A stretch of DNA of 64,000 nt from MGML01 sp034416335 (GCA_034416335.1 DAOULV010000024.1:1-64000); one strand, 5' to 3'; counted from the first letter of the stretch, positions 49,788 to 60,045 are shown. Made by a program: numbers and translations. The notes: generated by a model not told the origin, from the sequence alone.

Positions 49788-51314
49788 TTAAACGGCAGTT
49801 TCGTCGAGATAACTGCGGTTACCGCCCTCATTTTTAGCTTTATAGAGAGCGGCATCAGCAGCCGCTACGATATCATTGGCTTCGGTACCGTTCGCCGGCC
49901 AGCTCGCCAGCCCGACACTGGCGGTTACGGTCATATCATCGACAACCAGCTTCGCAGCCAGCTGTTTCCTGACGCGTTCGGCTACCCGGACAGCCGCGCT
50001 GACGGGAGTGTTAGGTAGAAGTATGGCGAACTCGTCGCCGCCGTATCTGAAAGCCTGATCCACACTGCGTACGGACTTCTGCAGAATTACACCGGTCCTC
50101 GACAGCAGACCGTCTCCGGCAAGATGCCCGTACTGGTCATTTATCTTCTTCATCGAGTCGAGATCAAGCAGGATTATTGAAAATACACCGCCGTATCGTG
50201 AGTGACGGTTCACCTCGCTTATTATCTGTTCATCCATCGAACGCCGGTTAAGAAGGCCGGTCAGTTCATCGTACCTGGATTTTTTCAGTACTTCCTCGAA
50301 AAGCTGGGAATTTTCAATCGGTCTGGATATCTGCAAGGCCAGTTCGCGGAGAAATTCTACCTGTCGCGGACTGTAGGCATTGGGTTTTCTGTTAGCGATA
50401 ATCAGACTGCCGATAACCCTTTCATCGTAAATAATTAATGGAACGCAGACGATTGAACGTATCCCCTGTTTACGATGATATACATCGGTAACGAACAGGC
50501 TGTCTTTTTTAAGGTCGGATTCCACCAGCGGCAGTCTCGACGCGGCAACCCATTCGGTAGCTGTACCCTGCATTGGCATTCTGTCCCCCGTCTGCCAGTT
50601 CGAACCTATCTCCGAATAAAGAGCCAGGACATACAGGCTCTTACTCTCAATCAGAATCAAGGCTGTCCACTCTAAATCGACTATCCGCTTTAACTCCGAG
50701 ACGAAGGGCTGATACACGTCCTGGATATACAGGCTGGATGATAATATTGAACTGCACCGATTGAGGATGGTTAACTCATTTTTACGTTCATCGAGCTGTC
50801 CACGAAGATATTCCTTTTCAAGCCCCGGCGCCAGCCGGCTGGATATATCTTTCAGCATTTTAATCTCTTCGGGTGTATAGCGGCCGGACTCTCTGCCTTC
50901 AAACAGTAGAATACCTATCAACCTGCCGCTGCTGATTAATGGCAGGATTATTTCAACGTCGCCGGGGGCGATATTATGGTCGTCATCAGAAAACAGGCCT
51001 TCGATAATCGATTCAGCCGCTGGAGTATCGCGGGTTATCGGTCCCTGCGTCTTGAGAAGCTGGTCTATTACCGGGTTCTGCGCATGAACGATAAGACCGG
51101 AGAGGCGGTTGTTTCTCGATACGGGTTTACACGATGCCACGGTGAATCTCTCCCCGATACTATCGAGAAAGAGCAGACATACGTTCCTGCTCTTAACGGA
51201 TTTTGCCACCAGTGACACAAATGCCTTGGTCTGTTCGTCCAGACCGAAAAGATTGTTTATATCAAGGGTAACTTCTGATATTTTCCGGGCGTCCATTATC
51301 TCCTTTTCCGGCAA
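49788..51314 (-). CDS. GAF-GAF-GGDEF diguanylate cyclase
   Basis: The 508-aa cytoplasmic sensor enzyme makes c-di-GMP. GAF1 (about 20-170) and GAF2 (about 185-325) are sensory domains. The GGDEF domain (345-505) has YDELTGLLNRRS, RYGGDEFAILLP and an inhibitory I-site, RSVD, five residues before GGDEF, so it should be active and product-inhibited. It directly follows pilT in the pilus run, suggesting c-di-GMP control of pili. Confidence 0.93.
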   Translation of the reverse strand: MPEKEIMDARKISEVTLDINNLFGLDEQTKAFVSLVAKSVKSRNVCLLFLDSIGERFTVASCKPVSRNNRLSGLIVHAQNPVIDQLLKTQGPITRDTPAAESIIEGLFSDDDHNIAPGDVEIILPLISSGRLIGILLFEGRESGRYTPEEIKMLKDISSRLAPGLEKEYLRGQLDERKNELTILNRCSSILSSSLYIQDVYQPFVSELKRIVDLEWTALILIESKSLYVLALYSEIGSNWQTGDRMPMQGTATEWVAASRLPLVESDLKKDSLFVTDVYHRKQGIRSIVCVPLIIYDERVIGSLIIANRKPNAYSPRQVEFLRELALQISRPIENSQLFEEVLKKSRYDELTGLLNRRSMDEQIISEVNRHSRYGGVFSIILLDLDSMKKINDQYGHLAGDGLLSRTGVILQKSVRSVDQAFRYGGDEFAILLPNTPVSAAVRVAERVRKQLAAKLVVDDMTVTASVGLASWPANGTEANDIVAAADAALYKAKNEGGNRSYLDETAV

Positions 51315-51370
51315 TCCCTCTGCTCGACAGGTCCGGGGGATAAGCAGTAAAGATACCTTCTCCGGTTAGA

Positions 51371-52444
51371 CTATTGCATGAAGGTGCCGCCACCCATTAG
51401 CTTGTTAACCTCATCCTGTTCATTACAGAAAGCCAATACCGATTCACGGGTAATAGTACCTTTCTTAAACAGATTGACTAAAGCATGGTCGAGAAGCATC
51501 ATTCCCTGTCGGGTGTTTGTAAGTATCGTATTCGGTATCTGGTGTATTTTCCCGTCCCTGATGTTGCTTCTGACTGCCGCGTTGGCAAGTAAGACCTCTA
51601 TCGCAGCAGCTCTGCCCTTACCGTCGGCGGTGGGAACGAGGGCCTGGCACAGGATACCGTTTAACAGGGATGCGAGACGCGATTGTACGGTGGGCCTTTC
51701 ATAAGGAGGAAACAGGTCTATGATACGCTCTACTGCCTGAGAAGCACTCGGTGCATGACCGGTCGTAAGAATCAGATGACCGGTTTCGGCAATGGTAAGT
51801 GCGGCAGACGCTGTTTCCTGGTCTCTCATCTCACCGACAAGTATAACATCCGGGTCCTGTCTCAATACATGGCGAAGTGCCTCTGCAAATGATTTCGTGT
51901 CACCACCGAGTTCTCTCTGGGTTATGGTACATTTTTCGTTTTTATAAACGAACTCAATTGGGTCTTCGATAGTCACGATCCTACGGTTTTCGGTACTGTT
52001 GAGATAATTAATCATCGCGCTTAAAGTAGTCGATTTACCGCTGCCGGTAGGTCCGCTGATAATCACCATACCGCGAGGTCGTAATATCATCTGTTTGCAG
52101 ACTTCAGGCAGTCCCAGTTCGTCGATAGAAGGTATCGAGTCCGGCAATAAACGTATTACAAGACTGGTGCTGCCGCGTTGTCTGGCTGCATTGCATCTGA
52201 TTCTACCGACCCCGGGGACCCCGTAACCGAAATCAAGCTCGAAATCACGGTCGAATGTAGCACGCTCTTCTTCTGTCGATATCTGTTTAAGGCATTCATC
52301 AACATCACCGGCAGAAAGCGGCTCCATATCTTCCACCGGCTGCATTGAACCCTTAACTCTCAGCAGCAGAGGTTCATCAGCAACGATATGCATATCGGAA
52401 GCGCCTTTTTCCGCTGCCAGACGAACCATCTCCAGAATGTCCAT
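51371..52444 (-). CDS. pilT: Type IV pilus retraction ATPase PilT
   Basis: The 357-aa hexameric ATPase drives pilus retraction. It has the N-terminal PAS-like domain (ILEMVRLAAEKGASDMHI), Walker A GPTGSGKSTT (about 127-136), Asp box TIEDPIEF, Walker B VILVGEMRDQET and the His box TGHAPSASQAVERIIDLFP. It is downstream of the pilM-pilN fusion with a four-base gap. Confidence 0.94.
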   Translation of the reverse strand: MDILEMVRLAAEKGASDMHIVADEPLLLRVKGSMQPVEDMEPLSAGDVDECLKQISTEEERATFDRDFELDFGYGVPGVGRIRCNAARQRGSTSLVIRLLPDSIPSIDELGLPEVCKQMILRPRGMVIISGPTGSGKSTTLSAMINYLNSTENRRIVTIEDPIEFVYKNEKCTITQRELGGDTKSFAEALRHVLRQDPDVILVGEMRDQETASAALTIAETGHLILTTGHAPSASQAVERIIDLFPPYERPTVQSRLASLLNGILCQALVPTADGKGRAAAIEVLLANAAVRSNIRDGKIHQIPNTILTNTRQGMMLLDHALVNLFKKGTITRESVLAFCNEQDEVNKLMGGGTFMQ

Positions 52445-52448
52445 CTTT

Positions 52449-54167
52449 CTACTCTCCTGTTTCTCCGGTTTCTCCGATTCTTATTACGATGGAGAAACCC
52501 CTTTCTCCCGTTTCCAGTTTTGTGATATTTGATATGGTTATTTCTCCGAATTTTCCGCTGCTGTCGAGTTTGTTCAGGTATATCAGCAGGATTTCTTCAT
52601 CGGGAGCTATTCCGTCCAGAGTTAACGCACCTATGGAGGTACTGACTGCAGTCAGTTGAATAGTACTTGGCAAATTGCCCAGTATTACTTCCATACTGCT
52701 TACCCATTCGCTCTCTATCATAACGCTGCCGACCAGAGTAAAAGCCGTAGAACCATCCTCCAGTATTTCCGTATCGGCCTTTATCTTGCCGGCAAATCTT
52801 CCGGTACTTTCGAGAGCAAGGATATAGGAAAGCACGGTTTTCTCACCGGGTGCGACACCGCGGATGGTAAGTATTCCCTCGTTGTGAACCACGCTGGTTA
52901 ACCTGACACTGCTGGGAGCCTCATCCATCGTTACTTCAATGTCACGATTCAAACCGACGCTCTGCAGTTCAAGGTTACCGAGAGCATCCGTAAAATTCTG
53001 CTGCAGCGTTTCCTGAGTTTCTATCTGCCCTTCAAGGTCGGTCAAATTCTTATTCAGTATCTGAACCTTAAGCTGGTTCTGTGTAAGCAGAGCTTTGGAA
53101 GACTCCAGTGATTCTTTCTTGCTGGCAATACTCGATGTCGTATTCTGGACCATGAATATCACTGCGGCTAAAACTATGATAGCAGCAGCAACGCCAAGAG
53201 CCTTAAGGATATTGGTCGATGAAACAGGCTGAGGTTTGTATGCCGCCGGCAGATTGTTAAGGTTTACAACCGAATTTCCCGCATTCTTCGCCAGGGTTGT
53301 ATCCTGCAGAGCCAGACTGATATTAGCCATATACATCGAAGAGTCGAACCCTTCGGGAACGTCTATTTGCGAAGGTATCGAAACGGCATTTCTCTGGATT
53401 TCCTGCGACAGCATCCGGCAGAACTCGGCTTCATCGCCCAGCTGACCCGATACGTAAACCGGTACGTCATTTTCAACGGCGGTTTCCGGATTGTTCGTAT
53501 TATAAAAGGTTATCGTCCTGTCCAGTTCATCCCTGATAATAGGCAGTTTATCCTGCCACGAGAGGTTTTCGCCGGGGAAAGGAATTGAACGTATGGGTTG
53601 AGGTACACCGTTTACCATCACGATAATATCGAAGTCCATCCCCTGGACATCCACCATAATTGCCGTCTCTTCTCCGGCAAGCCTCGCCAGGAGAAGTGGT
53701 TTCAGGTCCATAAACACCGGCTTGAATCCAGCCTGGGTGATTACATTCATCAGAGGATTTACCGTTCCGCGTGGAATCGCCGCCAGGAATACCTGGGTCT
53801 TATCTTCCGGTCCTGGTATTGTCTGCCAGGTCAGATACAGTTCATCGAGAGGTACGGGCAGCAGCCTTTCTGCCTCCCGCCTTACCGCTTCATCCAGTAT
53901 TTCCTTGGGAAGCTTCGGAAGGAGTATAGGTCTGGTAAGACACCGTATTCCGCTGATACCTACAAATACCTTCCTGGTTTTTATTGCCTGGATATCAAGC
54001 AGCTGCTTTATCTTCTGCGCTACGGCTTCTTCATCGACTATCGCATTATTTTCTATCAGTCCCGGTTCGAACTGCATTTCAGCCCATTGTTGAATCTGAC
54101 TGCCTTCGGTCACCATTGTCCGTACGACAGTATCAGATATATATAACGTAACTATCTGTTTCGGCAT
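52449..54167 (-). CDS. PilM-PilN fusion with duplicated PilN periplasmic domain
   Basis: The 572-aa protein has residues 1-290 as PilM, an actin-like cytoplasmic fold (FVGISGIRCLTRPILLPKLP, MVDVQGMDFDIIVMVNG); 300-312 NSVVNLNNLPAAY resembles the PilN N-terminal motif that docks on PilM; 324-340 is a membrane helix; 345-400 is a coiled coil; then two similar ferredoxin-like repeats at 417-483 and 499-563 (VRLTSVVHNEGILTIRGVAP and IQLTAVSTSIGALTLDGIAP). Separate PilM and PilN are usual; the fusion fixes their 1:1 ratio. Part of the pilus alignment complex, with the PilO-like protein encoded upstream. Confidence 0.85.
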   Translation of the reverse strand: MPKQIVTLYISDTVVRTMVTEGSQIQQWAEMQFEPGLIENNAIVDEEAVAQKIKQLLDIQAIKTRKVFVGISGIRCLTRPILLPKLPKEILDEAVRREAERLLPVPLDELYLTWQTIPGPEDKTQVFLAAIPRGTVNPLMNVITQAGFKPVFMDLKPLLLARLAGEETAIMVDVQGMDFDIIVMVNGVPQPIRSIPFPGENLSWQDKLPIIRDELDRTITFYNTNNPETAVENDVPVYVSGQLGDEAEFCRMLSQEIQRNAVSIPSQIDVPEGFDSSMYMANISLALQDTTLAKNAGNSVVNLNNLPAAYKPQPVSSTNILKALGVAAAIIVLAAVIFMVQNTTSSIASKKESLESSKALLTQNQLKVQILNKNLTDLEGQIETQETLQQNFTDALGNLELQSVGLNRDIEVTMDEAPSSVRLTSVVHNEGILTIRGVAPGEKTVLSYILALESTGRFAGKIKADTEILEDGSTAFTLVGSVMIESEWVSSMEVILGNLPSTIQLTAVSTSIGALTLDGIAPDEEILLIYLNKLDSSGKFGEITISNITKLETGERGFSIVIRIGETGETGE

Positions 54168-54169
54168 AT

Positions 54170-54727
54170 TTACTCACCCTGATAATTGTAAATAAGCAGT
54201 GAAATGGAAACCGTCGGGCTGGTATTACTGCTTGTTTCAGGAATATTCATATCTACAGACTTGATTACTCCCGTTGCCAGATAATTGTTCAGCCTGGTGA
54301 TGAAATCGACCAGGTCACTAACACTACCATCTACGGTTGCCTCGAGTGATACTACCGTGCACGGCACGTTTTCCAGCACTTGCGGCGACGCGCTGGGCGA
54401 AGATAACCAGACTATGTCGACCCCGGTTGTGTCTGCGATGTCAAACACGATGGTACTGGCAGCGACATTGGCAATTTCCTGCGACATCATATTCTTCAGG
54501 GTATCGGTCTGAGACGAAACTTGTGACAGCTGGTTTTCAAGTTCCAACTTCCGGTCGTCCAGCCTGGCCGGATTTAACTTATCGAGATTGGTTTGAATCG
54601 AAGTCAGTTCTTCACTGACTGCATCTTCTTCATCCATTTTCTCGAACATTATAAAGCCGACGGCTGCAGTTACGATTACATATACGCCTATTCCCAGATA
54701 TATCAGAGTTTTTTTACTTATTTTCAA
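54170..54727 (-). CDS. PilO-like pilus alignment protein
   Basis: The 185-aa protein has one membrane helix (about 8-27), a coiled coil (about 35-90) and a C-terminal ferredoxin-like domain (VVSLEATVDGSVSDLVDFITRLNN). Size and layout are those of PilO, which pairs with PilN in the inner-membrane alignment complex. It is two bases from the pilM-pilN fusion. Sequence similarity to PilO is low, as in the family generally. Confidence 0.7.
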   Translation of the reverse strand: MKISKKTLIYLGIGVYVIVTAAVGFIMFEKMDEEDAVSEELTSIQTNLDKLNPARLDDRKLELENQLSQVSSQTDTLKNMMSQEIANVAASTIVFDIADTTGVDIVWLSSPSASPQVLENVPCTVVSLEATVDGSVSDLVDFITRLNNYLATGVIKSVDMNIPETSSNTSPTVSISLLIYNYQGE

Positions 54728-54850
54728 AAGATACCCCTGATTATTTTCGTATGGGTATTTCCGTTATCATATTATTTATTTCTATGTTTCGCTTCGTTTT
54801 TCCCGTTTAATTCCTCAACGACACATTTATCCACTCTGGAATTTACGCCG

Positions 54851-56059
54851 TTAAAAGGCCTGTCCGTACATGGATGTCATCGCCGACATCAGCGTCATAG
54901 CTACAAGACCTACCACTCCGCCGATAATTATCGTCATTGTCGGCTGGATAAGACCGATAAGATTTTTCATCTTGTCTTCAGCCTCGGTTTCGAAACTATT
55001 GGATACGGCTATAAGAGTGGTATCAAGACTTCCCGTTTCTTCTCCGACTTTCACCATCTGTACCATCATGGGCAGAAAAAGACTATTTTTCGCCATCGGT
55101 CCCGATAGTCCTTCGCCTTTAACCATATCGGCATGTACTTCCATCAGTGCCTCTGACATTACCTTGTTTCCACTGCTTCTCGATGCCAGCAACATTATCT
55201 CTGGCAGAGGTAAGCCCGAATTGAATAAGAGGGCCATGCTCCTGCAAAAACGGGCTAACTCACTCAGGAGCCGGATTCGGCCCATAAGAGGTAATTTAAA
55301 AAGCAACTTATCAAGATTATACCTGCCACGCGGGGTTTTCACATACACGTAGCCGACCACAGCCGCTATAACAAGGCCGATAAAAATATAAAGGCCGTTT
55401 GCCTTCATGCCTTCCCCGAGATTAACCAGGAATTTTGCTACTGCCGGCAGTTCCGCTCCCAGAGATTCATACATTCCGCTGAAAGAAGGCAGGATAAACA
55501 TTATCATCAGCAGTATAACTATTACGGCTATTACCGATGTAATAGCCGGCATCATCAATGCCCCCTTCGTCTGCTTGCTGGTAGTCATTTCTTTCTCCAT
55601 GTAATCCGCGACCTGCCGCAAAACTGTCTCGAGATCTCCGCTCTGTTCACCGACACTTATCAGCTTGCAGTATACCGAGGGGAATATTTTGGGATGTTTT
55701 TCCAGGCTTAAAGATAATTGACTCCCTCCGCGGACATCGGCTACGACCTCACCCAGGACTTTACTCAACGCACCGTTTGACACCTGCTGCTGTAGCAAAT
55801 CCAGAGCGGCTGCAATATCGGTACCGGAATCCAGAAGCATTGCCAGCTGCCGGTACAGGAGTATGATATCGGTAGGTTTTACCTGAGTAAACTGGGAGGA
55901 AAGGCTGCCCATCGTAAAAAAGGGCGTGTAGGGTTTAAGGTTTATTGCTTTAAAGCCCGCATAGTCGAGCAGTTCATTCGCAGCCTGGTCATTATCAGCC
56001 GTAAGTTTACCTTTTACTACCTCACCTTTAGAATTATAGGCTACATACTGATAAATCAT
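54851..56059 (-). CDS. pilC: Type IV pilus platform protein PilC (GspF family)
   Basis: The 402-aa inner-membrane platform protein has two T2SSF domains (about 65-190 and 270-392), each followed by membrane helices. It has the family N-terminal MIYQYVAYNSKGEVVKGKL and signature GxxLSxxLExxPxxFPxxYxxLIxVGExSGxLExxL (QLSLSLEKHPKIFPSVYCKL..., GEQSGDLETVLRQ; in the second half GEETGSLDTTLIAVS). Works with PilB and PilT. 53 bases separate it from pilB. Confidence 0.93.
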   Translation of the reverse strand: MIYQYVAYNSKGEVVKGKLTADNDQAANELLDYAGFKAINLKPYTPFFTMGSLSSQFTQVKPTDIILLYRQLAMLLDSGTDIAAALDLLQQQVSNGALSKVLGEVVADVRGGSQLSLSLEKHPKIFPSVYCKLISVGEQSGDLETVLRQVADYMEKEMTTSKQTKGALMMPAITSVIAVIVILLMIMFILPSFSGMYESLGAELPAVAKFLVNLGEGMKANGLYIFIGLVIAAVVGYVYVKTPRGRYNLDKLLFKLPLMGRIRLLSELARFCRSMALLFNSGLPLPEIMLLASRSSGNKVMSEALMEVHADMVKGEGLSGPMAKNSLFLPMMVQMVKVGEETGSLDTTLIAVSNSFETEAEDKMKNLIGLIQPTMTIIIGGVVGLVAMTLMSAMTSMYGQAF

Positions 56060-56112
56060 TCAGGCCTCATATTCCCGGCGACAAATTTGACACCATTCAC
56101 CGGGGTAAATAA

Positions 56113-57636
56113 TTAGTCCGAAGTATAAGCATTACGCAGCACTTCGGCGGGAGTAGTAATGTTCTCCTTTACCTTTAACATTCCGTCTTTTATCAAAGGC
56201 AGCATGCCTTCTTGAATCGCACGATCACGTATCTGATTGGCATTCGCCCCTTCGAGTATCATCGTTCGGATATGGTCACTCACCTTCATTATCTCGAAAA
56301 AGCCAATTCTCCCCTGGTATCCGGTGTCCGAACATGATTTACACCCTTTTCCGGTAAGAAACTGTGTCCTCTCTTCTCCCGTCTCCTTGGTATAGGCATG
56401 CTGCTCGACTACCGGAACCTCGGTCATTTCAGCACATCCCGGGCAAACTCTTCTTCCCATTCTCTGGGCTACCACTCCTATGAGTGCCGATGCAATTAAG
56501 AATGGTTCGATTTCCAGGTCGAGTAGACGTGATATTACTCCGACAGCGTCATTGGCATGAATGGAAGAGAGTACCAGGTGCCCGGTTAGCGCCGACTGCA
56601 CTGCGATATTGGCTGTCTCGGCATCTCTGATTTCACCGACCAGTATTACATCCGGATCAAGACGTAATATCGATCTTAGTCCGGCAGCAAAAGTAAGGCC
56701 AGCACGCGTGTTTACCTGAATCTGGTTTATATTCTTAAACCGGTATTCAACCGGGTCTTCGATGGTAAGTATATTCCTGCCTTTACGGTCGATACTGTTC
56801 AGTGATGCGTACAGGGTGGTTGTTTTTCCGGCGCCGGTAGGTCCGGTAACCAGTAGCATTCCGTAAGGAACCTTTATCATTTCTTCATATCTTTCAAGGC
56901 TCTGGGGAAGAAAGCCCAGCTGGGGTAATGTCATTACTGCCTTTGATTTATCGAGAAGACGGAGGGCGGCCATTTCACCGTGAACGTTGGGAATTGTACC
57001 CACACGTATATCTATCGCCTGGCGATCCTTGGGCTTGACAGAAAGTTGTCCGTCCTGCGGGCGGTGATGGTCCGCAATATTCATCTTCGCCAGAATCTTG
57101 ATTCTGGAAATCAGCGGGACAGCCGTCTGTAACGGTAGGGTATGCTTTTCATGAAGTGTACCATCGATACGATAGCGTATTCGCAGACTGTCTTCCTCCG
57201 GCTGAATATGAATATCCGAAGCTCGTGATTTTATCGCCTCGTCTATAATGAGTGTGAGAGCCTTGGCAATCGGAGCATCGGCCGCAGTATCGGTAGTTAT
57301 TTCTTCGATAGTTGTCTCACCGTTCGACGTTGAAAGACCGGAAAGGTGCTTCTCAATCTCTCCGTACGAAGACTGGTAATGAAAATCTATTGCTGCCAGC
57401 ACGTCGTCCGGATCAGCTGCTACTGTCTCCACGCGCATTTTCGTCCGACTTTCTACCGCTTCGAGCGCGTTAATGTCGGAGATATTCGCCATTGCTATCT
57501 TCAGGGTATTCCCTTTTACTTCAAGGGGAATCACGTTATATGTTCGTGCTATGGTTTCAGGTATCAGCTGCAGTGTTTCAGGTGTTATAGAATCACGCTT
57601 CAACACAAGTTTCTGGACCTGAGGGGGACCGGCCAT
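56113..57636 (-). CDS. pilB: Type IV pilus extension ATPase PilB (GspE family)
   Basis: The 507-aa ATPase powers pilus assembly. It has the N-terminal GspE_N (MshEN-like) domain (about 8-100), the second N2 PAS-like domain (ASDIHIQPE), Walker A GPTGAGKTTT (about 265-274), Asp box TIEDPVEYR, Walker B VILVGEIRDAET, the His box SSIHANDAVGVISRLLDL and a zinc knuckle (CPGCAE and CKSC, about 395-445). The N-terminal domain in some PilB/MshE proteins binds c-di-GMP; two cyclic-di-GMP enzymes flank this cluster. Confidence 0.94.
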   Translation of the reverse strand: MAGPPQVQKLVLKRDSITPETLQLIPETIARTYNVIPLEVKGNTLKIAMANISDINALEAVESRTKMRVETVAADPDDVLAAIDFHYQSSYGEIEKHLSGLSTSNGETTIEEITTDTAADAPIAKALTLIIDEAIKSRASDIHIQPEEDSLRIRYRIDGTLHEKHTLPLQTAVPLISRIKILAKMNIADHHRPQDGQLSVKPKDRQAIDIRVGTIPNVHGEMAALRLLDKSKAVMTLPQLGFLPQSLERYEEMIKVPYGMLLVTGPTGAGKTTTLYASLNSIDRKGRNILTIEDPVEYRFKNINQIQVNTRAGLTFAAGLRSILRLDPDVILVGEIRDAETANIAVQSALTGHLVLSSIHANDAVGVISRLLDLEIEPFLIASALIGVVAQRMGRRVCPGCAEMTEVPVVEQHAYTKETGEERTQFLTGKGCKSCSDTGYQGRIGFFEIMKVSDHIRTMILEGANANQIRDRAIQEGMLPLIKDGMLKVKENITTPAEVLRNAYTSD

Positions 57637-57708
57637 ATTTATAATTTACCTCCCGTTAAACGAAACTTCACCTTTACTACATCTATATTTACGTCTGTTC
57701 CTTCTGTG

Positions 57709-57737
57709 ATGTTATATTCTGACTTTTGCTTTGTCAA
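57709..57737 (-). promoter_or_regulatory. Sigma70-type promoter for the pilB run
   Basis: On the minus strand TTGACA (57737-57732), a 17-base spacer and TAACAT (57714-57709), about 70 bases before the pilB start. Confidence 0.68.
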
Positions 57738-57823
57738 GTTAACCCTCTTTTCACCGGCACCGTTAATGACGGTAATTACGATGTTTACTATAAAATTAAC
57801 GATCTCCAGAGTTTACAAACCGG

Positions 57824-58942
57824 TCAGTCACCGAACAGGTCCGAAAGGTCGGCTTCCAGGTCGCCGGAGTCCGAGTCCGAAGACATAAACTTCCAGAAAT
57901 TAAGTTCCTTAACGATTTCTTCTTCGATAGATAAAAACGCCGCGGCAACATCGGGATCGAAATGAGTGCCTGTATCCTCCCTGATAATCGCCATCGCTTT
58001 TTCAAGCGGAAAAGCCTTTTTATAGGGACGTTCCGATGTAAGAGCATCGAACACATCCGCCAGAGCAACGATACGCCCTGCCAGCGGGATATCCTCACCT
58101 TTCAATCCGTTGGGATAGCCACCGCCCTTCCATTTTTCGTGGTGACTCACAGCAATATCCTGGGCCAGTTTAATGAAGTCGGCATCGGAGTCTTTTAGTA
58201 TCTCCCCGCCTATTGTCGTATGCTGTCTCATTATCACCCATTCTTCGTCATCGAGTTTACCCGGCTTCAGCAATACGCTGTCGGGAATGCCGATTTTCCC
58301 GATATCGTGCATCGGAGCGGCCCACAATATGTTTTCAATATATTCGTCATTGAGTTTCATGGCACGGGCGATGGCGCTCGAATAGTGACTCATACGTTCC
58401 ACGTGTGCTCCGGTATCTTCATCTTTATACTCGGCGGCGCGGGAAAGCCGGTACACGGTATCCAGGGAAGCTATTTTCACCTTTTCGAAGGCCAGGGTAA
58501 GTTGCTCCGTTCTCTTCGTTACTTCGGACTCGATGTTTTTATTGATATCGAGTTCGTAGCTGTTGTATGCCTTTACTTTCAACAGAGAGGTCGCCCGTGC
58601 TCTAATCTCAGTCTCATCCTCGGGATTTATAAGGAAATCATCCGCCCCTTTTTCAAATGCCTTTTCACGGAGCCTGGCGCTGTCTTTAAGAGTAATAACG
58701 GCGACGGGTATCTGCGCCGTACCCTCTTCTTTTTTCAGCTGGTCTAACAAGTCCAGTCCATCTGTTTCTGTAGATATCATGTCCAGAAAAATAACGTCGG
58801 GAGAAAGCTCCGCAATTTTCTGAAGGGACGCCTTATCATAGCTGAGTGATGTTACATTATATTTTTGCGAACGAAGTACGGCTCCGACCCTATCCGGACC
58901 CGTATCGTTACCGATTATCAATATTACTGCGCTGTTTTCCAA
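57824..58942 (-). CDS. Response regulator with HD-GYP c-di-GMP phosphodiesterase domain
   Basis: The 372-aa protein has a receiver domain (1-122; VIFLDMISTETDG includes the phospho-acceptor Asp about 53) followed by a linker coiled coil and an HD-GYP domain (about 165-345): HVERMSHY, AAPMHDIGKIGIPD (HD pair) and HHEKWKGGGYPNGLKGEDIP (GYP signature). It should degrade c-di-GMP. The C-terminal EADLSDLFGD is short and acidic. It is opposed in function to the GGDEF cyclase at the other end of the pilus cluster. Confidence 0.93.
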   Translation of the reverse strand: MENSAVILIIGNDTGPDRVGAVLRSQKYNVTSLSYDKASLQKIAELSPDVIFLDMISTETDGLDLLDQLKKEEGTAQIPVAVITLKDSARLREKAFEKGADDFLINPEDETEIRARATSLLKVKAYNSYELDINKNIESEVTKRTEQLTLAFEKVKIASLDTVYRLSRAAEYKDEDTGAHVERMSHYSSAIARAMKLNDEYIENILWAAPMHDIGKIGIPDSVLLKPGKLDDEEWVIMRQHTTIGGEILKDSDADFIKLAQDIAVSHHEKWKGGGYPNGLKGEDIPLAGRIVALADVFDALTSERPYKKAFPLEKAMAIIREDTGTHFDPDVAAAFLSIEEEIVKELNFWKFMSSDSDSGDLEADLSDLFGD

Positions 58943-58959
58943 AATACTCCATCTTCTCG

Positions 58960-60045
58960 TTATTCAGGAATGAAAGTCAGCAGTAGGTTCTCTCCCTCAA
59001 AACGGCTTTCCGCCGGCTTCATCTCCGTATTCATCATCTCAGAAATTATCCCGCAGAGTTCCCCTGTCAGGAATGAAGTCATCTCAATTAATTTGTCAGT
59101 ACCTGAAGACTCGGCGCATTCTCTGATTTTCAGATCCAGTTGCGAACTGTCTCCGTTGATTTCAACTTCAAACTCACCCAGCTGAAGATAATAACGTTCC
59201 AGTGTTTCGAAATTATCACCGCTGATAATATCGGTCAATACCGGAGCGAGTTTTTTCCCCAGGTCGGCGCCGATCTCATAGCTGCTTGAGGCATATTTCT
59301 CCGGGTCCGCCTGCAGCGTGTTGGCTACGGCAAGCTGAAGGTAACTTATATCTACCATGTTTCCCAGAGAGCGTGCCGGTGTTTTACTGAGACTCTCCTC
59401 TGCCCGTGAAACGAGATCGGTATTCACTACCGGAGGAGTTATATAGTCGGTATACATCCTTTTGATTTCATCCTCGCTGCTGTCACCGATAGTGAAATTG
59501 CAGGATTCGCTGCCCGTCACCTGGCAGGCTGTTTCGATACCACTAAGGTCACGGTTGATAAGTCCCGAGAGTATCCCTGCCAGAGTACCGGCGTGATAAT
59601 AACAGATACCGTGACTGAAACCTTTCAAACCAGCGCACTCGACACAGTCTTTAAAGGTAATTTCGATTTTCAACGGATCGATACTCAGGTCGACTATTTT
59701 GAGTTCACCCTCGTTAGCCTGCTTCATAATCGATGCGAATACTCTGGACACTATTTTTTCCAGAGTGGCAAAAGCCCGTGCTTTTGGCCAGTATTCGAAT
59801 TTCCAGAAATAGTCGGCAGGCATTCCCAGTTTGCCGACTATGATAGAAGCATTCCTGCGGGCTGACTCATAAGCCGATGTATATAACTGCTGTGGAAGGT
59901 CCGGGTTAGCTTCCAACATCGAGAGCAACCTTGACTGGGGAACATAGAGATCGATTTCGTCGCCTATCTCCGGGCGCAGCACGTTACGTTTTTTCAGAAC
60001 ACTCGCCAGTAATGACGCCCAGGCATTGTCGATAATATTATCCAT
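58960..60045 (-). CDS. V4R-domain protein, possible ligand sensor
   Basis: The 361-aa soluble protein has a first V4R-like domain (about 55-200) with ECAGLKGFSHGICYYHAGTL and ETACQVTGSESCNFTIG (Cys/His pattern of 4-vinyl-reductase sensory domains that bind small aromatics). The second half (about 215-361) appears to be a degenerate copy without the Cys pairs, ending GENLLLTFIPE. It lies between the HD-GYP regulator and a membrane protein with 17 and 1 bases separation, suggesting that it feeds a signal to them. Confidence 0.75.
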   Translation of the reverse strand: MDNIIDNAWASLLASVLKKRNVLRPEIGDEIDLYVPQSRLLSMLEANPDLPQQLYTSAYESARRNASIIVGKLGMPADYFWKFEYWPKARAFATLEKIVSRVFASIMKQANEGELKIVDLSIDPLKIEITFKDCVECAGLKGFSHGICYYHAGTLAGILSGLINRDLSGIETACQVTGSESCNFTIGDSSEDEIKRMYTDYITPPVVNTDLVSRAEESLSKTPARSLGNMVDISYLQLAVANTLQADPEKYASSSYEIGADLGKKLAPVLTDIISGDNFETLERYYLQLGEFEVEINGDSSQLDLKIRECAESSGTDKLIEMTSFLTGELCGIISEMMNTEMKPAESRFEGENLLLTFIPE

